Position numbers and translations under genes: made by a program. From NCBI GenBank assembly GCA_030730425.1, contig JANQVH010000046.1, positions 1 to 64,000 on the forward strand: a stretch of DNA of 64,000 nucleotides, written 5' to 3'. The stretch comes from Candidatus Nanopelagicaceae bacterium. GTDB lineage: Bacteria; Actinomycetota; Actinomycetes; Nanopelagicales; Nanopelagicaceae. Of this stretch, positions 9,162 through 20,372 are shown piece after piece. Every line of letters starts with the position of its first letter. Within the stretch, counting starts at the first letter, position 1. Under the pieces are notes generated by a model, which worked only from the letters and a program-made list of their open reading frames with translations, searched no databases and was not told where the DNA came from.

Positions 9162-10049
9162 TTACTTGATTGAGGCCTCATAAATGCTCTGAATTGTTCC
9201 ATTGAGCATCGCATCAAAATCAGTATCGCTTTGTTGAGCGCTTAACCCCTCAGCTAGCGCCCTTGAGAAAGAGGCAATAACGCCAGTATTTTCAGAGAGC
9301 ATTTGATTAGCAACCTCTCTTGAATATCCACCAGAGAGAGCAACAACTCTAACAACGCGAGGGTGATCTACTAGCTCTTTATAGAGATTGGCCTTTGTTG
9401 GAAGAGAGAGCTTGAGCATGATGTTTTGATCGCCGCTTAGGCTATTTGCTTGCTCTATTAATTGCTTCTTTAGAATTTCTTCTGCTTCTGCCTTCTCTGC
9501 GCTCTTGATATTTACCTCAGGCTCAATGATTGGAACAAGGCCGCCTGCGATAATCTCCTTACCAACTTCAAATTGCTGCTTAACAACTTCATCAATTCCT
9601 GATGGGTTTGCCATGTTAATCACCGAGCGCATCTTGGTGCCAAAGACTCCATGCTTATTTGCAGCGGCAATTCTTGCGCCAAGTTCTGGAATTGGCTTCA
9701 TGAGTTGGACATCATTTGCTTCATCAGCAAGGCCGTTATCAACTTTGAGAAATGGAACAACTTTCTTCTTATTCCATAAGAATTCAGCAGAGCCCATGCC
9801 ATCAATGGTGCGCTCCATAGTCATTTCAAAAAGAATTGCGCCAATCACACGCTCGCCATTAAATACTGGCGACTTGATTAGACGTGAGCGCATCTCATGC
9901 ATGCGATCAAACATCTCAGCTTCATTGGAGTATGCAGACTCGGTAACGCCATATAGCGCTAGGGTCTTTGGCGTGCTGCCACCTGATTGATCAAGGGCTG
10001 CAATAAAGCCTTTGCCAGATTTAACTTGGGCAAACATTTCGTTATTCAT
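9162..10049 (-). CDS. fda: Class I fructose-bisphosphate aldolase
   Basis: A 295-residue class I aldolase of the bacterial (Staphylococcus-type) family. It cleaves fructose-1,6-bisphosphate to dihydroxyacetone phosphate and glyceraldehyde-3-phosphate without a metal. It begins with GFIAALDQSGGSTPKTL and has EMTMERTIDG, PFLKVDNGL, IIEPEVNI and the Schiff-base strand MLKLSLPTK. The length matches the family. Its ATG has an AAGGAG ribosome binding site seven bases upstream, in contrast to the many genes here without one. The gene stands alone, upstream of tRNA-Tyr on the same strand. It would act in the cytoplasm in glycolysis and gluconeogenesis. Confidence 0.95.
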   Translation of the reverse strand: MNNEMFAQVKSGKGFIAALDQSGGSTPKTLALYGVTESAYSNEAEMFDRMHEMRSRLIKSPVFNGERVIGAILFEMTMERTIDGMGSAEFLWNKKKVVPFLKVDNGLADEANDVQLMKPIPELGARIAAANKHGVFGTKMRSVINMANPSGIDEVVKQQFEVGKEIIAGGLVPIIEPEVNIKSAEKAEAEEILKKQLIEQANSLSGDQNIMLKLSLPTKANLYKELVDHPRVVRVVALSGGYSREVANQMLSENTGVIASFSRALAEGLSAQQSDTDFDAMLNGTIQSIYEASIK

Positions 10050-10190
10050 CGATACTCCTTAAGAGCTGTTTATTGGGCTAGAACTCTCCGATTACCTCGC
10101 ATACAACGCTGAATCCGAGAAGGCTCTAATTCTAATAGGTCAGCTGGGCCTCAAATAACCAGCGATTTCTCGCTCAAAATCCTCACGCGA

Positions 10191-10196
10191 TACGGT
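10191..10196 (+). promoter_or_regulatory. Predicted -10 box (TACGGT) for yajQ, leaderless geometry
   Basis: TACGGT is followed by six bases (AGGGCC) and the yajQ ATG at 10203. There is no Shine-Dalgarno sequence, so transcription is predicted to start at or next to the start codon. Confidence 0.5.
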
Positions 10197-10202
10197 AGGG
10201 CC

Positions 10203-10691
10203 ATGGCTGATAGCAGTTTTGATGTCGTTTCCAAAGTTGATCGGATGGAGCTAGATAACGCTCTAAACCAAGCTGCGCGTGAGGTTGCCACCCGCTTTGA
10301 TTTCAAAAACACCGGAGTAAAGATTGAAATGTCTGGCGAAAAGATCTTGGTTGAGGCTGAAACTGAAGAGCGAGTAAAAGCGGCCCTTGATGTTTTAAAA
10401 GAGAAGATGATTAAAAGGGCAGTATCGCTAAAGCATCTTGATATTGCAGAGCCAGCTCAGAGCGGCAAAGTTTTTCGAATCTTCTGCACCGTAAAAGAGG
10501 GAATCTCGCAGGAAAATGCTAAGAAGATCACAAAGCTATTAAAAGATGAGGGGCCTAAATCTGTTAGAGCGCAGATTCAAGGAGAAGAACTTAGAGTCTC
10601 AAGTAAGAGCCGAGATGATTTGCAGAGCGCTATTGCGCTAATTAAGGGAGCTAAACTGGACTTTGCTGTTCAGTTCACCAACTATCGATGA
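10203..10691 (+). CDS. YajQ-family nucleotide-binding protein
   Basis: A 162-residue YajQ/UPF0234 protein: it starts with [21 protein letters not shown], then [12 protein letters not shown], and ends with [11 protein letters not shown], all family hallmarks at the usual length. YajQ proteins are two-domain cytoplasmic nucleotide binders; some bind cyclic di-GMP and act with transcription factors, but the role in actinobacteria is not settled. The gene has a TACGGT box six bases before ATG. Its stop overlaps the rarD start (ATGA), so the two are translationally coupled. Confidence 0.94.
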   Translation: MADSSFDVVSKVDRMELDNALNQAAREVATRFDFKNTGVKIEMSGEKILVEAETEERVKAALDVLKEKMIKRAVSLKHLDIAEPAQSGKVFRIFCTVKEGISQENAKKITKLLKDEGPKSVRAQIQGEELRVSSKSRDDLQSAIALIKGAKLDFAVQFTNYR

Positions 10692-11587
10692 CCAAAGTTA
10701 ATAAGGGTCTACTTTTTGGTGTCTCTGCCTACATCATCTGGGGGCTACTACCCCTTTATTGGAAGTTAGTTGAAGAAGCTGGCGCCTATGAAATTTTGGC
10801 TCACCGTGGAATCTGGTCACTTCTTATCTGTGTTTCACTCCTTGCTTTAAGAAAACAATTAAAGAGCGCATATGAGATGGTCCGTTCCTCGCGCACTTTC
10901 TCTCTCTTATTTTTAGCCTCAGGTTTATTGACAATTAATTGGGGAGTTTACATCTGGTCAGTAACTGTTAATCGAGTGATTGAGGCAGCACTTGGTTACT
11001 ACATAACTCCGCTGATTAACGTCACCTTCGGAGTTCTCTTGCTTCGTGAGAAATTAAGGCCAGCGCAATGGATCGCTGTGGCTCTGGCCGCAGCAGGAGT
11101 AGTGATTCTTACCCTTGGATATGGCTCACTTCCTTGGATTGCACTGGTTTTGGCAATCTCCTGGGGAAGTTATAGCTTGATTAAAAAGTCGTTAAATCTT
11201 GGAGCTCTTGAGACTTTATCTTTAGAGACACTCTTTGCTTTTCTGCCCAACTTAGTCTTTCTTCTTATTATCCAAGGTAATGGCAGCGCTGAATTTGGTT
11301 CAACATGGACCATCTCCATACTGCTCTTTGGAGCTGGCGCAGCAACTGTTATTCCGCTTCTGCTATTTAATGGATCAACTACAAGATTGCCGCTTAGTAC
11401 TGTTGGACTCTTGCAGTATATAACTCCAACAATTATGTTCTTTATCGGTATTTTTATAAATGATGAAGATATATCGATGACTAAAGTAATTGGATTTGCT
11501 TTTATCTGGCTGGCTCTAGCTGTATTAAGCAGAGATCTATATCGATCAAGCCGTCCGCTCGATGACGGCATCGCAAAGGCTCTCTAG
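10688..11587 (+). CDS. rarD: RarD-type EamA-family membrane transporter
   Basis: A 299-residue inner-membrane protein with about ten hydrophobic segments in two EamA repeats. The start [20 protein letters not shown] and the first-repeat motifs HRGIWSLL and NWGVYIWSV are typical of RarD (drug/metabolite transporter superfamily). RarD was named for chloramphenicol sensitivity in other bacteria; the natural substrate is not known. It is coupled to yajQ by an ATGA overlap and converges on the polyprenyl synthase gene with a 42-base overlap, the longest convergent overlap in the window. Confidence 0.92.
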   Translation: MTKVNKGLLFGVSAYIIWGLLPLYWKLVEEAGAYEILAHRGIWSLLICVSLLALRKQLKSAYEMVRSSRTFSLLFLASGLLTINWGVYIWSVTVNRVIEAALGYYITPLINVTFGVLLLREKLRPAQWIAVALAAAGVVILTLGYGSLPWIALVLAISWGSYSLIKKSLNLGALETLSLETLFAFLPNLVFLLIIQGNGSAEFGSTWTISILLFGAGAATVIPLLLFNGSTTRLPLSTVGLLQYITPTIMFFIGIFINDEDISMTKVIGFAFIWLALAVLSRDLYRSSRPLDDGIAKAL

Positions 11588-12532
11588 GGCGCTTCGAGCA
11601 GGTATTGCTGGGAGTGGTTGTAAGAGTTGCTTAGCTTCTAGCGATAAGTTGTGAAGATAGCTCTTTGCATCCTTAAGCGCCCTGTGCTGGCGAAGCTTGA
11701 TAAGTACATCCGCAATTTTCTCTTCAGGTAGTGGGCTCTGTAGTAATTGTCTTAGCTCTTTATCTTCCTCTAGATTAGAACTAATGATCTGAAGAGTGAC
11801 AAGGGTTGGTATTCCCTCTTTTAGATCTGTTCCTGGAACTTTGCCTGATTGAGATGCATCGCTGCTGATATCAATTACATCGTCAGCTAATTGAAAGGCA
11901 ATGCCAATTTTTTCTCCAAATTTAGTTAGCGTTTCAACTATCTCTCTATCAGCTCCTGAGAGCATCGCTCCAAATCGAGCGCTAGTTGCGATTAGAGATC
12001 CCGTCTTATCTGAGACAACTTGAAGATAATGCTTAAGTGCATCATCTCCGCTCTTTGCTCCTTGAGTCTCTTGAATCTGGCCAATAACAAGCCTTTCAAA
12101 GGTCTTTGCCTGTAGGCGAACCGCCTCTGGCCCTAAATCTGCCAGTAGATCTGAGGCTTTTGAGAAGAGGTAATCTCCGGTGAGAATTGCAACAGTGTTA
12201 CTCCAACGACTATTAGCGCTACTTACCCCGCGTCTTAATTTAGCTTCATCCATTACATCATCGTGATAGAGGGTTGCTACATGTGTGAGCTCACAGACAA
12301 CTGCAGCTGCAATCACTTGATCGCTCTGTCCCTTGCCAAAGTGAGAGGCAAGAAGAGTAATTAGAGGGCGAAAGCGTTTCCCTCCTGCTTCAACTAAATG
12401 ACGAGAGGTTTCAATTAGTAACGGGTAATCTCCTTGGATATGGCTACTTAATAGCGCTTCGACTTTATCAAGGCCAGCTATTAGCTCTCTTTCAAGATCT
12501 TTATCGAGATTGGCAATTCCTAGGCTAGCCAT
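11546..12532 (-). CDS. Polyprenyl diphosphate synthase (menaquinone side chain)
   Basis: A 328-residue trans-isoprenyl diphosphate synthase. The first aspartate-rich motif DDVMD (91-95, within LYHDDVMDEAKLRRG) and the second, DDVID (within FQLADDVIDIS), bind the magnesium-diphosphate groups. GGKRFRPL near residue 50 is the usual IPP-binding segment. It elongates farnesyl or geranylgeranyl diphosphate with IPP. Chain length cannot be read with certainty, but its place two bases after nuoN, in one transcription unit headed by menG, suggests it makes the menaquinone tail. This is a common actinobacterial arrangement. Confidence 0.93.
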   Translation of the reverse strand: MASLGIANLDKDLERELIAGLDKVEALLSSHIQGDYPLLIETSRHLVEAGGKRFRPLITLLASHFGKGQSDQVIAAAVVCELTHVATLYHDDVMDEAKLRRGVSSANSRWSNTVAILTGDYLFSKASDLLADLGPEAVRLQAKTFERLVIGQIQETQGAKSGDDALKHYLQVVSDKTGSLIATSARFGAMLSGADREIVETLTKFGEKIGIAFQLADDVIDISSDASQSGKVPGTDLKEGIPTLVTLQIISSNLEEDKELRQLLQSPLPEEKIADVLIKLRQHRALKDAKSYLHNLSLEAKQLLQPLPAIPARSALESLCDAVIERTA

Positions 12533-12534
12533 AA

Positions 12535-14052
12535 TTAACGTGTGAAGGTTGCAAAGGTTGCGATGAAATCAAGAAATGGCGCAGGAAATATTCCTAGCGC
12601 TAGAGTTGCAATAGCTGCAATCCAGATTGTTAAGTTGGTATAAAGAGATGGAATTGTCACAGTCACAGTATCTTCTTCTGGATCTGTAAAGAAAATCATG
12701 ACAATAACTCTTATGTAGAAGAAGGCAGCGACAGCACTTGATAAAACACCTGCAACTACTACTGCAATATTTCCACTTTCATAGGCGGCGGTAAAGATTG
12801 TGAATTTTCCAATAAAGCCAGCGGTTAGTGGAATTCCGGCAAAGGAGAGAAGAAATAGTGAGAAGATTAAAGCCATAGCTGGAGAGCGTTTAGCAAGTCC
12901 CACCCAGCGGTTTAGATCTCCAACTTCGCCAGATGAATCTCTGACTAGAGTCACAATGGCAAAAGCGCCGATAGTTGCAATTCCATAGCTAGCTAAATAG
13001 AAGAGTGATGCCTTTAGACCCTCTTGATTGAGAGCGATAACTCCGGTGAGTAGAAAACCAGCGTGGGCTATTGAGGAATAGGCCAACATTCGCTTGATAT
13101 CTCTCTGGGCAATAGCGATAACTGAACCAACAACCATCGTCAGAATTGCAACTGCAGTAAAGATCGGCTTCCAGCTATAGACCGCCCCGCCAAGTGAGAC
13201 ATAGAAAATTCGAAGCATCGCGCCAAATGCTGCAACCTTTGTTGCCGCTGCCATAAAGGCAGTAATTGGTGTTGGCGCGCCTTGATAAACATCTGGAGTC
13301 CAGGCATGAAATGGAGCAGCGCCAACTTTAAATAGTAGACCAACGCTAAGTGAGACCATGCCAATAATTAGGAAGACATCATTTCCTGGACCACCTGAAA
13401 CAGCGCTTCTAATTCCTGCAAGAGAGACATCTCCTGCAAATCCATAGAGAAAAGCTGCCCCAAATAGGAAGAAGGCAGATGAATATGCCCCTAGCAAGAA
13501 GTATTTAAGTGCTGCCTCTTGGGATAAGAGTCTACGTCTACGTGAAAGTCCTGCCATTAAATAAAGTGGTAGCGAGAGAACTTCTAGAGCAACAAACAAA
13601 GTGATTAAATCATTAGCAGCTGGGAATAACATCATGCCGCCAACTGCAAAGAGGGTTAGGGGATAGACCTCGGTTTGAATCTTTCCAGATTGAAGAGCTT
13701 TTGCTTCTTCATTAGAACCTGGCACAGCAGAGGCTTGAGCGGCAAAGGCATCGATATCTGCAATTAGAAAGAATGCAAAGAGTGAGAGAATTAAAATTGT
13801 TCCTTGCATAAATAATACTGGTCCATCAATTACTACAGAATTAACAGCAGCAGTTGTTGTAGCGCTGCCGCGAAGGCGCCAAACTTGAGAAAGGCTTAAG
13901 ACAACAGCGCCTAGTGATATTGCTAGTTGTATTGGAGCTCGCAGCCTAGCTGCTGCAAAAGCTTCAACAATTACTCCGATAATTGCAGCGCCAAAGATAA
14001 TTAGCATTGGCGCTAAAGCGCCATATTCCAGAGCCGGTGATTGAAAACCCAT
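12535..14052 (-). CDS. nuoN: NADH-quinone oxidoreductase subunit N
   Basis: A 505-residue antiporter-like subunit of the complex I membrane arm, with about 14 membrane helices. Conserved elements include FVALEVLSLPLYLMAGL, GAAPFHAWTPDVYQGAP and QRDIKRMLAYSSIAHAGF, where lysine and glutamate residues in mid-membrane form the proton path. It is the last nuo gene, overlaps nuoM by one base and is followed by the polyprenyl synthase gene after two bases. Confidence 0.96.
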   Translation of the reverse strand: MGFQSPALEYGALAPMLIIFGAAIIGVIVEAFAAARLRAPIQLAISLGAVVLSLSQVWRLRGSATTTAAVNSVVIDGPVLFMQGTILILSLFAFFLIADIDAFAAQASAVPGSNEEAKALQSGKIQTEVYPLTLFAVGGMMLFPAANDLITLFVALEVLSLPLYLMAGLSRRRRLLSQEAALKYFLLGAYSSAFFLFGAAFLYGFAGDVSLAGIRSAVSGGPGNDVFLIIGMVSLSVGLLFKVGAAPFHAWTPDVYQGAPTPITAFMAAATKVAAFGAMLRIFYVSLGGAVYSWKPIFTAVAILTMVVGSVIAIAQRDIKRMLAYSSIAHAGFLLTGVIALNQEGLKASLFYLASYGIATIGAFAIVTLVRDSSGEVGDLNRWVGLAKRSPAMALIFSLFLLSFAGIPLTAGFIGKFTIFTAAYESGNIAVVVAGVLSSAVAAFFYIRVIVMIFFTDPEEDTVTVTIPSLYTNLTIWIAAIATLALGIFPAPFLDFIATFATFTR

Positions 14053-15563
14053 TATTTATCGCCTCCTACAAGGGGCTGCGGATCGCTATAGCCCGCCTTA
14101 GTAATTGTTACTTGGGCAGCAGGATTGATAATTTCAAGGGCTGGCTTAGGATAAAAGCCAAGAGCGATAATTAGCGCAATAACTGGAGCAATTGCCGCAA
14201 TCTCACGCTTATTAAGATCTGGAAGATTCTCATTTCCAGCAGTAGTTGGACCATGAAGAGCTTTCTGCACAGGAATTAAAATATAGAGGGCTGCCAGAAT
14301 GATTCCAAAGGTAGCAATGACTGCAGCTACTGGATAGCGAGTATAGGTACCGACCAAGACTAAGAATTCACTAACAAAGCTTGATAGTCCTGGTAGCGCT
14401 AGAGATGACAAGCCAGCAATAAAGAATGACCAGGCAAGAATTGGAGTAACTCTCTGCAAGCCCCCAAAGTCGGCAATTGTTGAAGAGCCGCGACGAGAGA
14501 TCATCCAACCAGCAGTTAAGAAGAGAGCTGCAGTTGAGATGCCGTGATTAAACATGTAGAGCGTTGCTCCAGAGTTTGATTGAGTCGTCATTGCAAAGAT
14601 ACCTAGAGTGATAAAGCCAAAGTGAGAAATAGATGTAAAGGCAATGAGCGACTTAATATCCTTCTGACCAATTGCAAGAAATGCGCCATAGAGTATTGAA
14701 ATCACAGCTAGAGTAATTATCAGAGGAGTAAAGGTTCTTGATGCCTCGGGAAATAGCTCAACGCAGTAGCGAATCATTCCAAAAGTTCCAACCTTATCCA
14801 GCACGCCAAGAAGAAGGACTGAAGTTCCAGGAGTTGCTGACTTTGCTGCATCTGGAAGCCAGGTATGAAGTGGCCAGAGCGGTGCTTTAATAGCAAAGGC
14901 GATAAAGAATCCAAGGAATAAGAAATTCTGAGTCGTTGTATCTATCTCAAGAGTTGAGAGCGCAGTGATATCAAAAGTCCTACCTATTTGATTTCCAGAA
15001 ATCACAAATATTCCAATGATTGAAGCAAGCATTAAAAGGCCGCCAAAGAGGCTATAAAGCAAGAACTTAACCGCTGCAGCTTGTCTTGCCCCGCTGCCAT
15101 AACCGCCAATCAGGAAGTAGACCGGGACTAACATCGCTTCAAAGAAGACATAAAAGAGGAATAGATCTGTTGCTGCAAAGACGCCAATCATCATCGTTTC
15201 AAGAACGAGTATCAGAACATAGAAAGTCTTAACGCTAAATCGACCACCCTCTGATTCATTCCATCCAGCTAGGATCACAATCGGAACTAATAGAACCGAT
15301 AGCAAAATCAGAATTAGTGATATTCCATCAATTCCAAGTTGATAGCTGATTCCAAGGGATGGAATCCATGAATATCTCTCAACATATTGAAAGCCTGTAA
15401 CGCCTCTATCAAATCCAATTGTCATCGTAATTCCAAGGGCTGCAACTAAGACTGAAACAAGTAGAGCGCCTTGTTTAATTAGCTTTGCATTACTTACAGG
15501 TAGGAGAGCAATTAAACCAGCGCCAATTAGAGGTAGTAATCCCATACTAGTTAAAAGGTTCAT
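14052..15563 (-). CDS. nuoM: NADH-quinone oxidoreductase subunit M
   Basis: A 503-residue antiporter-like proton-pumping subunit of complex I. It carries [20 protein letters not shown], with the key glutamate, [18 protein letters not shown], and [18 protein letters not shown]. About 14 membrane helices are predicted, as is normal. The start overlaps the nuoL stop by four bases and the gene belongs to the single nuo transcription unit. Confidence 0.96.
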   Translation of the reverse strand: MNLLTSMGLLPLIGAGLIALLPVSNAKLIKQGALLVSVLVAALGITMTIGFDRGVTGFQYVERYSWIPSLGISYQLGIDGISLILILLSVLLVPIVILAGWNESEGGRFSVKTFYVLILVLETMMIGVFAATDLFLFYVFFEAMLVPVYFLIGGYGSGARQAAAVKFLLYSLFGGLLMLASIIGIFVISGNQIGRTFDITALSTLEIDTTTQNFLFLGFFIAFAIKAPLWPLHTWLPDAAKSATPGTSVLLLGVLDKVGTFGMIRYCVELFPEASRTFTPLIITLAVISILYGAFLAIGQKDIKSLIAFTSISHFGFITLGIFAMTTQSNSGATLYMFNHGISTAALFLTAGWMISRRGSSTIADFGGLQRVTPILAWSFFIAGLSSLALPGLSSFVSEFLVLVGTYTRYPVAAVIATFGIILAALYILIPVQKALHGPTTAGNENLPDLNKREIAAIAPVIALIIALGFYPKPALEIINPAAQVTITKAGYSDPQPLVGGDK

Positions 15564-17446
15564 ATGGTCACCGCCAAAGCAGCAAGGAGAGCAACAAGTG
15601 CTCCAATAAGAATTAGCAGAGCATAATTTCTCACATATCCAGTTTGAAGCTTACGCATTCCTCTAGCACTTCCTAGCGCGCTAGATCCAACGGCCCGAAC
15701 TGCTCCATCAATGACGCTTTCATCGGTCTTAACTAGTAGCTGGGTTAATTTCTGGCCAGGGCGCATAAATAGAAATTCGTTTGCATCATCTTGGAGAAGA
15801 TCTCTGCGAATAACGCGGGTGAAGATACTTACCTCACTTGGAGCGCTCTCTGATAAGTCGCCACGATATTTAATAAATGCAATTGATACTCCAATTATCA
15901 CAGCGACTACTGCAAGGGTTGTGACAACAATTGGAGGTAGAAATTCTGTATGTTCATGTTGATTCTTATCAACAACTGGTGCTAGCCACTTAACAATGGC
16001 CTTGCCGCTATAGAGAAGGTAGCCAGAGGCGACTGATCCGACAGCCAAAACCGCCATCGGGGCCCACATCAAAAATGGTGATTCATGAGGCTCGCTTCCT
16101 TGCGCCCAGCGCTTATTACCAAAGAAAGTCATGAGCATTAGGCGAGTCATATAAAAGGCTGTAATCACCGCTCCCAATAGAGCTGCAGAACCAAAGAGAA
16201 CCCCTTGAAGACCGCCAGCATTAAATGCTGTTTCAATAATTTTATCTTTTGAATAAAACCCTGCAAATGGTGGAACTCCAATAATTGCTAAATATCCAAG
16301 ACCAAAAGTAATTGATGTAATTGGCATGAATTTAGCAAGCCCGCCATAGCGTCGCATATTTACTTCATCATTCATTCCATGCATCACTGAGCCGGCACCT
16401 AAGAACATTCCAGCTTTGAAGAAACCATGAGTGAGTAGATGCATGATTGCAAATGCATATCCGGCAGGACCAAATCCTGAGGCCATGATCATGTATCCAA
16501 TTTGTGACATGGTTGAGGCGGCAAGTGCCTTCTTAATGTCATCTTTTGCCATACCGATGATTGCGCCGAAGAGTAAGGTAATAGTTCCAACTATTACTAC
16601 CGCTAACTGCGCTGTTGGCGCGTTATCAAAGATGAAGTTAGATCGAGTAATTAAATAAACTCCAGCAGTTACCATTGTTGCTGCATGGATTAAGGCTGAG
16701 ACTGGCGTTGGGCCAGCCATCGCATCTCCAAGCCAAGCTTGAAGTGGGAACTGAGCCGATTTACCAACCGCTGCTAGTAATAGCATCAGACCCATTGCGG
16801 TAAGAGCGGTTTCACTTGCTCCGCCCACTTTTTCTTCAATTCCAATAAATGAAACTGCGCCAAAGTTAGCAAAGGCAATCATTACTGCAACCGATAATCC
16901 AAAGTCACCAACGCGGTTTGCAACAAATGCTTTCTTTGCAGCTGTTGCATACTCAGGTTTCTGGTTCCAGAAACCGATAAGAAGGTAGGAGGCAAGGCCT
17001 ACGCCCTCCCAGCCCACATAGAGATTTAGGTAGGAATCACCAAGAACCAGTAGGAGCATTGCTGCGATAAAGAAGTTTAAATATGCGAAAAAGCGCCTTC
17101 TATCCTTGTCATGGGACATATAGGCAATGGAGTAAACGTGAATGAGAGTTCCAACTCCGGTAATAAGTAGAACAAAGGCGATTGATAGTTGATCAAGAAG
17201 TAGGCCAGCATCAACATTAAATGTGCCAACTGAGATCCAGGTAAATAGCTTCTGAGTTACAGCCCTTGATGCCTCTGGGCGATCTATCATTGCGAAAAAT
17301 TCCATTGCGCCAATTACAAAGGTGCTTGCTGAAATCAATGTTGCGAATATATGCCCCCACTTATCAGCTTTTCGACCAAGTAGCATCAAAAGCGCTGAGC
17401 TAAAAAGCGGCAGAGCGATTAAATAGACTAAGTTCTCTGAAGTCAT
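15560..17446 (-). CDS. nuoL: NADH-quinone oxidoreductase subunit L
   Basis: A 628-residue subunit at the far end of the membrane arm. The antiporter core has [38 protein letters not shown] and [19 protein letters not shown]. After about residue 500 come the long lateral helix and a C-terminal anchor helix that bind NuoM and NuoN. The length matches actinobacterial NuoL. The gene directly follows nuoK with no spacer. Confidence 0.96.
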   Translation of the reverse strand: MTSENLVYLIALPLFSSALLMLLGRKADKWGHIFATLISASTFVIGAMEFFAMIDRPEASRAVTQKLFTWISVGTFNVDAGLLLDQLSIAFVLLITGVGTLIHVYSIAYMSHDKDRRRFFAYLNFFIAAMLLLVLGDSYLNLYVGWEGVGLASYLLIGFWNQKPEYATAAKKAFVANRVGDFGLSVAVMIAFANFGAVSFIGIEEKVGGASETALTAMGLMLLLAAVGKSAQFPLQAWLGDAMAGPTPVSALIHAATMVTAGVYLITRSNFIFDNAPTAQLAVVIVGTITLLFGAIIGMAKDDIKKALAASTMSQIGYMIMASGFGPAGYAFAIMHLLTHGFFKAGMFLGAGSVMHGMNDEVNMRRYGGLAKFMPITSITFGLGYLAIIGVPPFAGFYSKDKIIETAFNAGGLQGVLFGSAALLGAVITAFYMTRLMLMTFFGNKRWAQGSEPHESPFLMWAPMAVLAVGSVASGYLLYSGKAIVKWLAPVVDKNQHEHTEFLPPIVVTTLAVVAVIIGVSIAFIKYRGDLSESAPSEVSIFTRVIRRDLLQDDANEFLFMRPGQKLTQLLVKTDESVIDGAVRAVGSSALGSARGMRKLQTGYVRNYALLILIGALVALLAALAVTI

Positions 17447-17746
17447 TTATCGACTCAACAAACTTGCATCATCAACGGATGCAGATCGACGAGAACGGAA
17501 TATTGTCACGATAATTGCAAGGCCCACGACAACTTCACATGCCGCTACAACCATGGTGAAAAATGCCATCACTTGGCCTTCTAGATTTCCATTAATCTTG
17601 GCAAAGGTAACAAAGGCTAGATTGGCCGCATTGAGCATAAGTTCAATACACATGAATACAACGATTGCATTCTTTCGAACAATAACCCCAACAGCTCCTA
17701 TTGAAAATAGGATTGCTGAGAGATAGAGATAATTAGTTGGATTCAT
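17447..17746 (-). CDS. nuoK: NADH-quinone oxidoreductase subunit K
   Basis: A 99-residue, three-helix membrane subunit of complex I. It carries the two conserved intramembrane glutamates in [16 protein letters not shown] and [11 protein letters not shown], which link the quinone site to the antiporter-like subunits. Length and motifs are standard. It overlaps nuoJ by one base. Confidence 0.96.
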   Translation of the reverse strand: MNPTNYLYLSAILFSIGAVGVIVRKNAIVVFMCIELMLNAANLAFVTFAKINGNLEGQVMAFFTMVVAACEVVVGLAIIVTIFRSRRSASVDDASLLSR

Positions 17747-18510
17747 TACTTGTTGCCCTGATCATCAATCTTTGGCAATCCCTCTAATTCATAGCTCTTG
17801 GACTCAGCTACATCGCCTCTGCGATGGAGAACTTCTGCAATTGAAAGATCAGATGGTTTTCCATCTGGCAGTAGCGCTGGAAGATCTATCGCGTTATTTC
17901 TGGCATAAACGCCAGAGCCTGGAAGACCTGCTGCAGTTGCAATTGATTTTCCACGAAAGCGAGCAATAGATCTTGATTTTTGAGAAGTTCTAGCAACATC
18001 GCTCTTCTCTGAGTGAGCAAGAACCATTGCGCCAAGGGCTGCGGTAATGAGAAGGGCTGAAATGACCTCAAAAGCCCATACATAATCGCTAAATAGGTAC
18101 TGAGCCAAGCCCTCTACATTTCCACCGCTATTGGCTTCATCTAAGCCAACGCTCGGCCTTCCTAGCTCTGCGCGAGCGATGAAGGTAATAAGAGTTAGTG
18201 AAAAGGCTAGAGCTGTAAAGATTGCAACAGAGCGAATCCCTTTAATCTTTTCAACTAGCGAGTCTGATGAATCCACTCCAACTAACATCAAGATAAATAA
18301 GAAGAGCATCATTACTGCTCCGGTGTAGACCACAATCTGAACAATTCCAAGAAATGGTGCATCAAGAGCAATATAGAAAATAGCCAAGGTAATCATCACC
18401 CAAGCAAGCAGAATTGCAGAGTGAACAGCCTTTTTCATAAATAACATAGCAACCGATGCCAGAACTGCAAGAGGTGCTAGTACCCAGAATAGAGCTGATT
18501 CACCGCTCAT
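17746..18510 (-). CDS. nuoJ: NADH-quinone oxidoreductase subunit J
   Basis: A 254-residue membrane subunit of complex I. The five-helix core has the conserved [20 protein letters not shown] segment. After about residue 170 a hydrophilic tail of some 85 residues extends the protein, a feature of actinobacterial NuoJ. The start overlaps the nuoI stop by one base. Confidence 0.95.
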   Translation of the reverse strand: MSGESALFWVLAPLAVLASVAMLFMKKAVHSAILLAWVMITLAIFYIALDAPFLGIVQIVVYTGAVMMLFLFILMLVGVDSSDSLVEKIKGIRSVAIFTALAFSLTLITFIARAELGRPSVGLDEANSGGNVEGLAQYLFSDYVWAFEVISALLITAALGAMVLAHSEKSDVARTSQKSRSIARFRGKSIATAAGLPGSGVYARNNAIDLPALLPDGKPSDLSIAEVLHRRGDVAESKSYELEGLPKIDDQGNK

Positions 18511-19139
18511 TACTTCTCTCCACCTGCCTTTGTATCTTGTGATGGATGTGACTCTTTAATTTCGTTACGGTAATAATTGTGATGATCAGACTCTGGATAC
18601 ATCGGATGCGGTGGCATCAACATTCCAGCGCGCAGTGGGGCGAGTAAATCTTCCTTCTCCCAGATTAATTTCTCACGTGAGTCATCAGCAATCTCATATT
18701 CATTTGTCATAGTCAGCGCTCTTGTTGGACAAGCTTCAATACATAGACCACAGAAAATACAGCGCAGGTAATTGATCTGATAAACCTTGGCATGTCGCTC
18801 GCCAGGGGAGATTTGATTACCTTCGGTGTTGTTTTCTCCTTCAACATAGATTGCATCTGCAGGACAAGCCCAAGCACAGAGCTCACAACCAATGCATTTT
18901 TCAAGTCCATCTTCATAGCGATTTAATTGATGGCGACCATGAAAGCGCGGAGCAACTTCAGGTTTGACTTCAGGATATTCAATTGTGTTAGGTTTTTTAA
19001 ACATCGTGCTGAAGGTGACCCAGAAGCCTTTTAATTGGGTGAAAAAGCCAGAGGGCTCAGTTCCAGTGACAGGAACTGATTGTTCAGCTGCCCTTTGGAT
19101 CGCCCCTGAAGGCTTTGGTTCTAAGTGAAATTCACTCAT
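18510..19139 (-). CDS. nuoI: NADH-quinone oxidoreductase subunit I (two [4Fe-4S] ferredoxin)
   Basis: A 209-residue peripheral subunit carrying clusters N6a and N6b. It has two full CxxCxxCxxxCP motifs: [12 protein letters not shown] and [12 protein letters not shown]. It passes electrons from NuoG towards NuoB. N-terminal and C-terminal extensions beyond the ferredoxin core are normal for actinobacteria. Confidence 0.96.
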   Translation of the reverse strand: MSEFHLEPKPSGAIQRAAEQSVPVTGTEPSGFFTQLKGFWVTFSTMFKKPNTIEYPEVKPEVAPRFHGRHQLNRYEDGLEKCIGCELCAWACPADAIYVEGENNTEGNQISPGERHAKVYQINYLRCIFCGLCIEACPTRALTMTNEYEIADDSREKLIWEKEDLLAPLRAGMLMPPHPMYPESDHHNYYRNEIKESHPSQDTKAGGEK

Positions 19140-20372
19140 TTAATTGCCCTCCTTTTCTTTTAAAGCTAGAGATGTTGGAAGGGCTGGGACTGGAAATGAT
19201 GGTTCAGGCATTGGCTCTACCTGATTGGCTCGCTCTTCAGTCTTTATCTTTGAACGATCATAGATTGTCATCGCACCTAGAACTGCCAAGACCACTGCCC
19301 CAGTAAATCCTGCAATAACAAATTGTGAAGCGCCTTGCTGTGTTAGTAGGCGAAGTGTGGCAACAACTAAAATCCAGGCAATATTTACTGGGATTAATAC
19401 TTTCCAACCAAATTTCATGAATTGGTCATAACGCAATCTTGGCAGCGTTCCTCGTAGCCAGACAAAGAAGAAGAAGAATGCTAAAACTTTTAAGAAGAAC
19501 CAGATAAAGCTAAACCAGCCACCAAACCAAGCTGATGTAAAGCCAAGCCCTGGAGGAGCACTTGGCCCTCCTAAAAATAGCGTGGTTGCAAGAGCAGAGA
19601 CTGCAATGATGTTTACATATTCAGCTAAGAAGAAGAGTGCAAACTTCAGCGATGAATACTCGGTATGGAAACCACCAACTAACTCACCTTCTGCTTCAGC
19701 TAAATCAAATGGCGCACGATTTGTCTCACCAACCATAGAAATGACATAAATTGCAAATGAAGGGAAAAGAACAACAACATTCCACCACGTTGATTGCGAG
19801 GCGATGATGTCGCCAGTTGACATTGATCCGGCATAGATAAAGACACCAACAAATGAAAGTCCCATAGCGATTTCATAGGAAATAACTTGAGCGCTAGAGC
19901 GCAACCCACCAAGTAATGGATATGTAGAGCCTGATGACCAACCACCGAGCACAATTCCATAAACCCCAATTGATGCTGTCGCTAGGACATATAGGACCCC
20001 AACTGGCAGATCAGTTAATTGCATAATCGTCTGCTCGCCAAAGAAGTTAACCTCGCCGGTGAGGGGAATAACTGCAAAGGCCATAAAGCAGGTAGTGACG
20101 CTGATAATTGGGGCTAGGACAAATACAGCGCGATCTGCTGCTGCCGGAATGATGTCCTCTTTCAAAGCTAGTTTTACACCATCTGCTAAAGCTTGAATCA
20201 AACCAAATGGACCAACTCGATTTGGTCCCATACGCATCTGCATGCGAGCAACAATGCGTCTCTCGCCCCAAACTGAGAGAAGTGTTAATAGAACGCAGAG
20301 AGCAAATACAAGTACGCCTTTAGCAACGATTATCCAGGTTGGATCATCAAGAATTATCGATGCATTATTCAT
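19140..20372 (-). CDS. nuoH: NADH-quinone oxidoreductase subunit H
   Basis: A 410-residue membrane subunit at the junction of the two arms; it forms part of the quinone tunnel. It has [40 protein letters not shown] and the charged loop [19 protein letters not shown]. Eight helices are expected. A hydrophilic C-terminal tail of about 40 residues ([20 protein letters not shown]) is seen in other actinobacteria. The start overlaps the nuoG stop by four bases. Confidence 0.96.
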   Translation of the reverse strand: MNNASIILDDPTWIIVAKGVLVFALCVLLTLLSVWGERRIVARMQMRMGPNRVGPFGLIQALADGVKLALKEDIIPAAADRAVFVLAPIISVTTCFMAFAVIPLTGEVNFFGEQTIMQLTDLPVGVLYVLATASIGVYGIVLGGWSSGSTYPLLGGLRSSAQVISYEIAMGLSFVGVFIYAGSMSTGDIIASQSTWWNVVVLFPSFAIYVISMVGETNRAPFDLAEAEGELVGGFHTEYSSLKFALFFLAEYVNIIAVSALATTLFLGGPSAPPGLGFTSAWFGGWFSFIWFFLKVLAFFFFFVWLRGTLPRLRYDQFMKFGWKVLIPVNIAWILVVATLRLLTQQGASQFVIAGFTGAVVLAVLGAMTIYDRSKIKTEERANQVEPMPEPSFPVPALPTSLALKEKEGN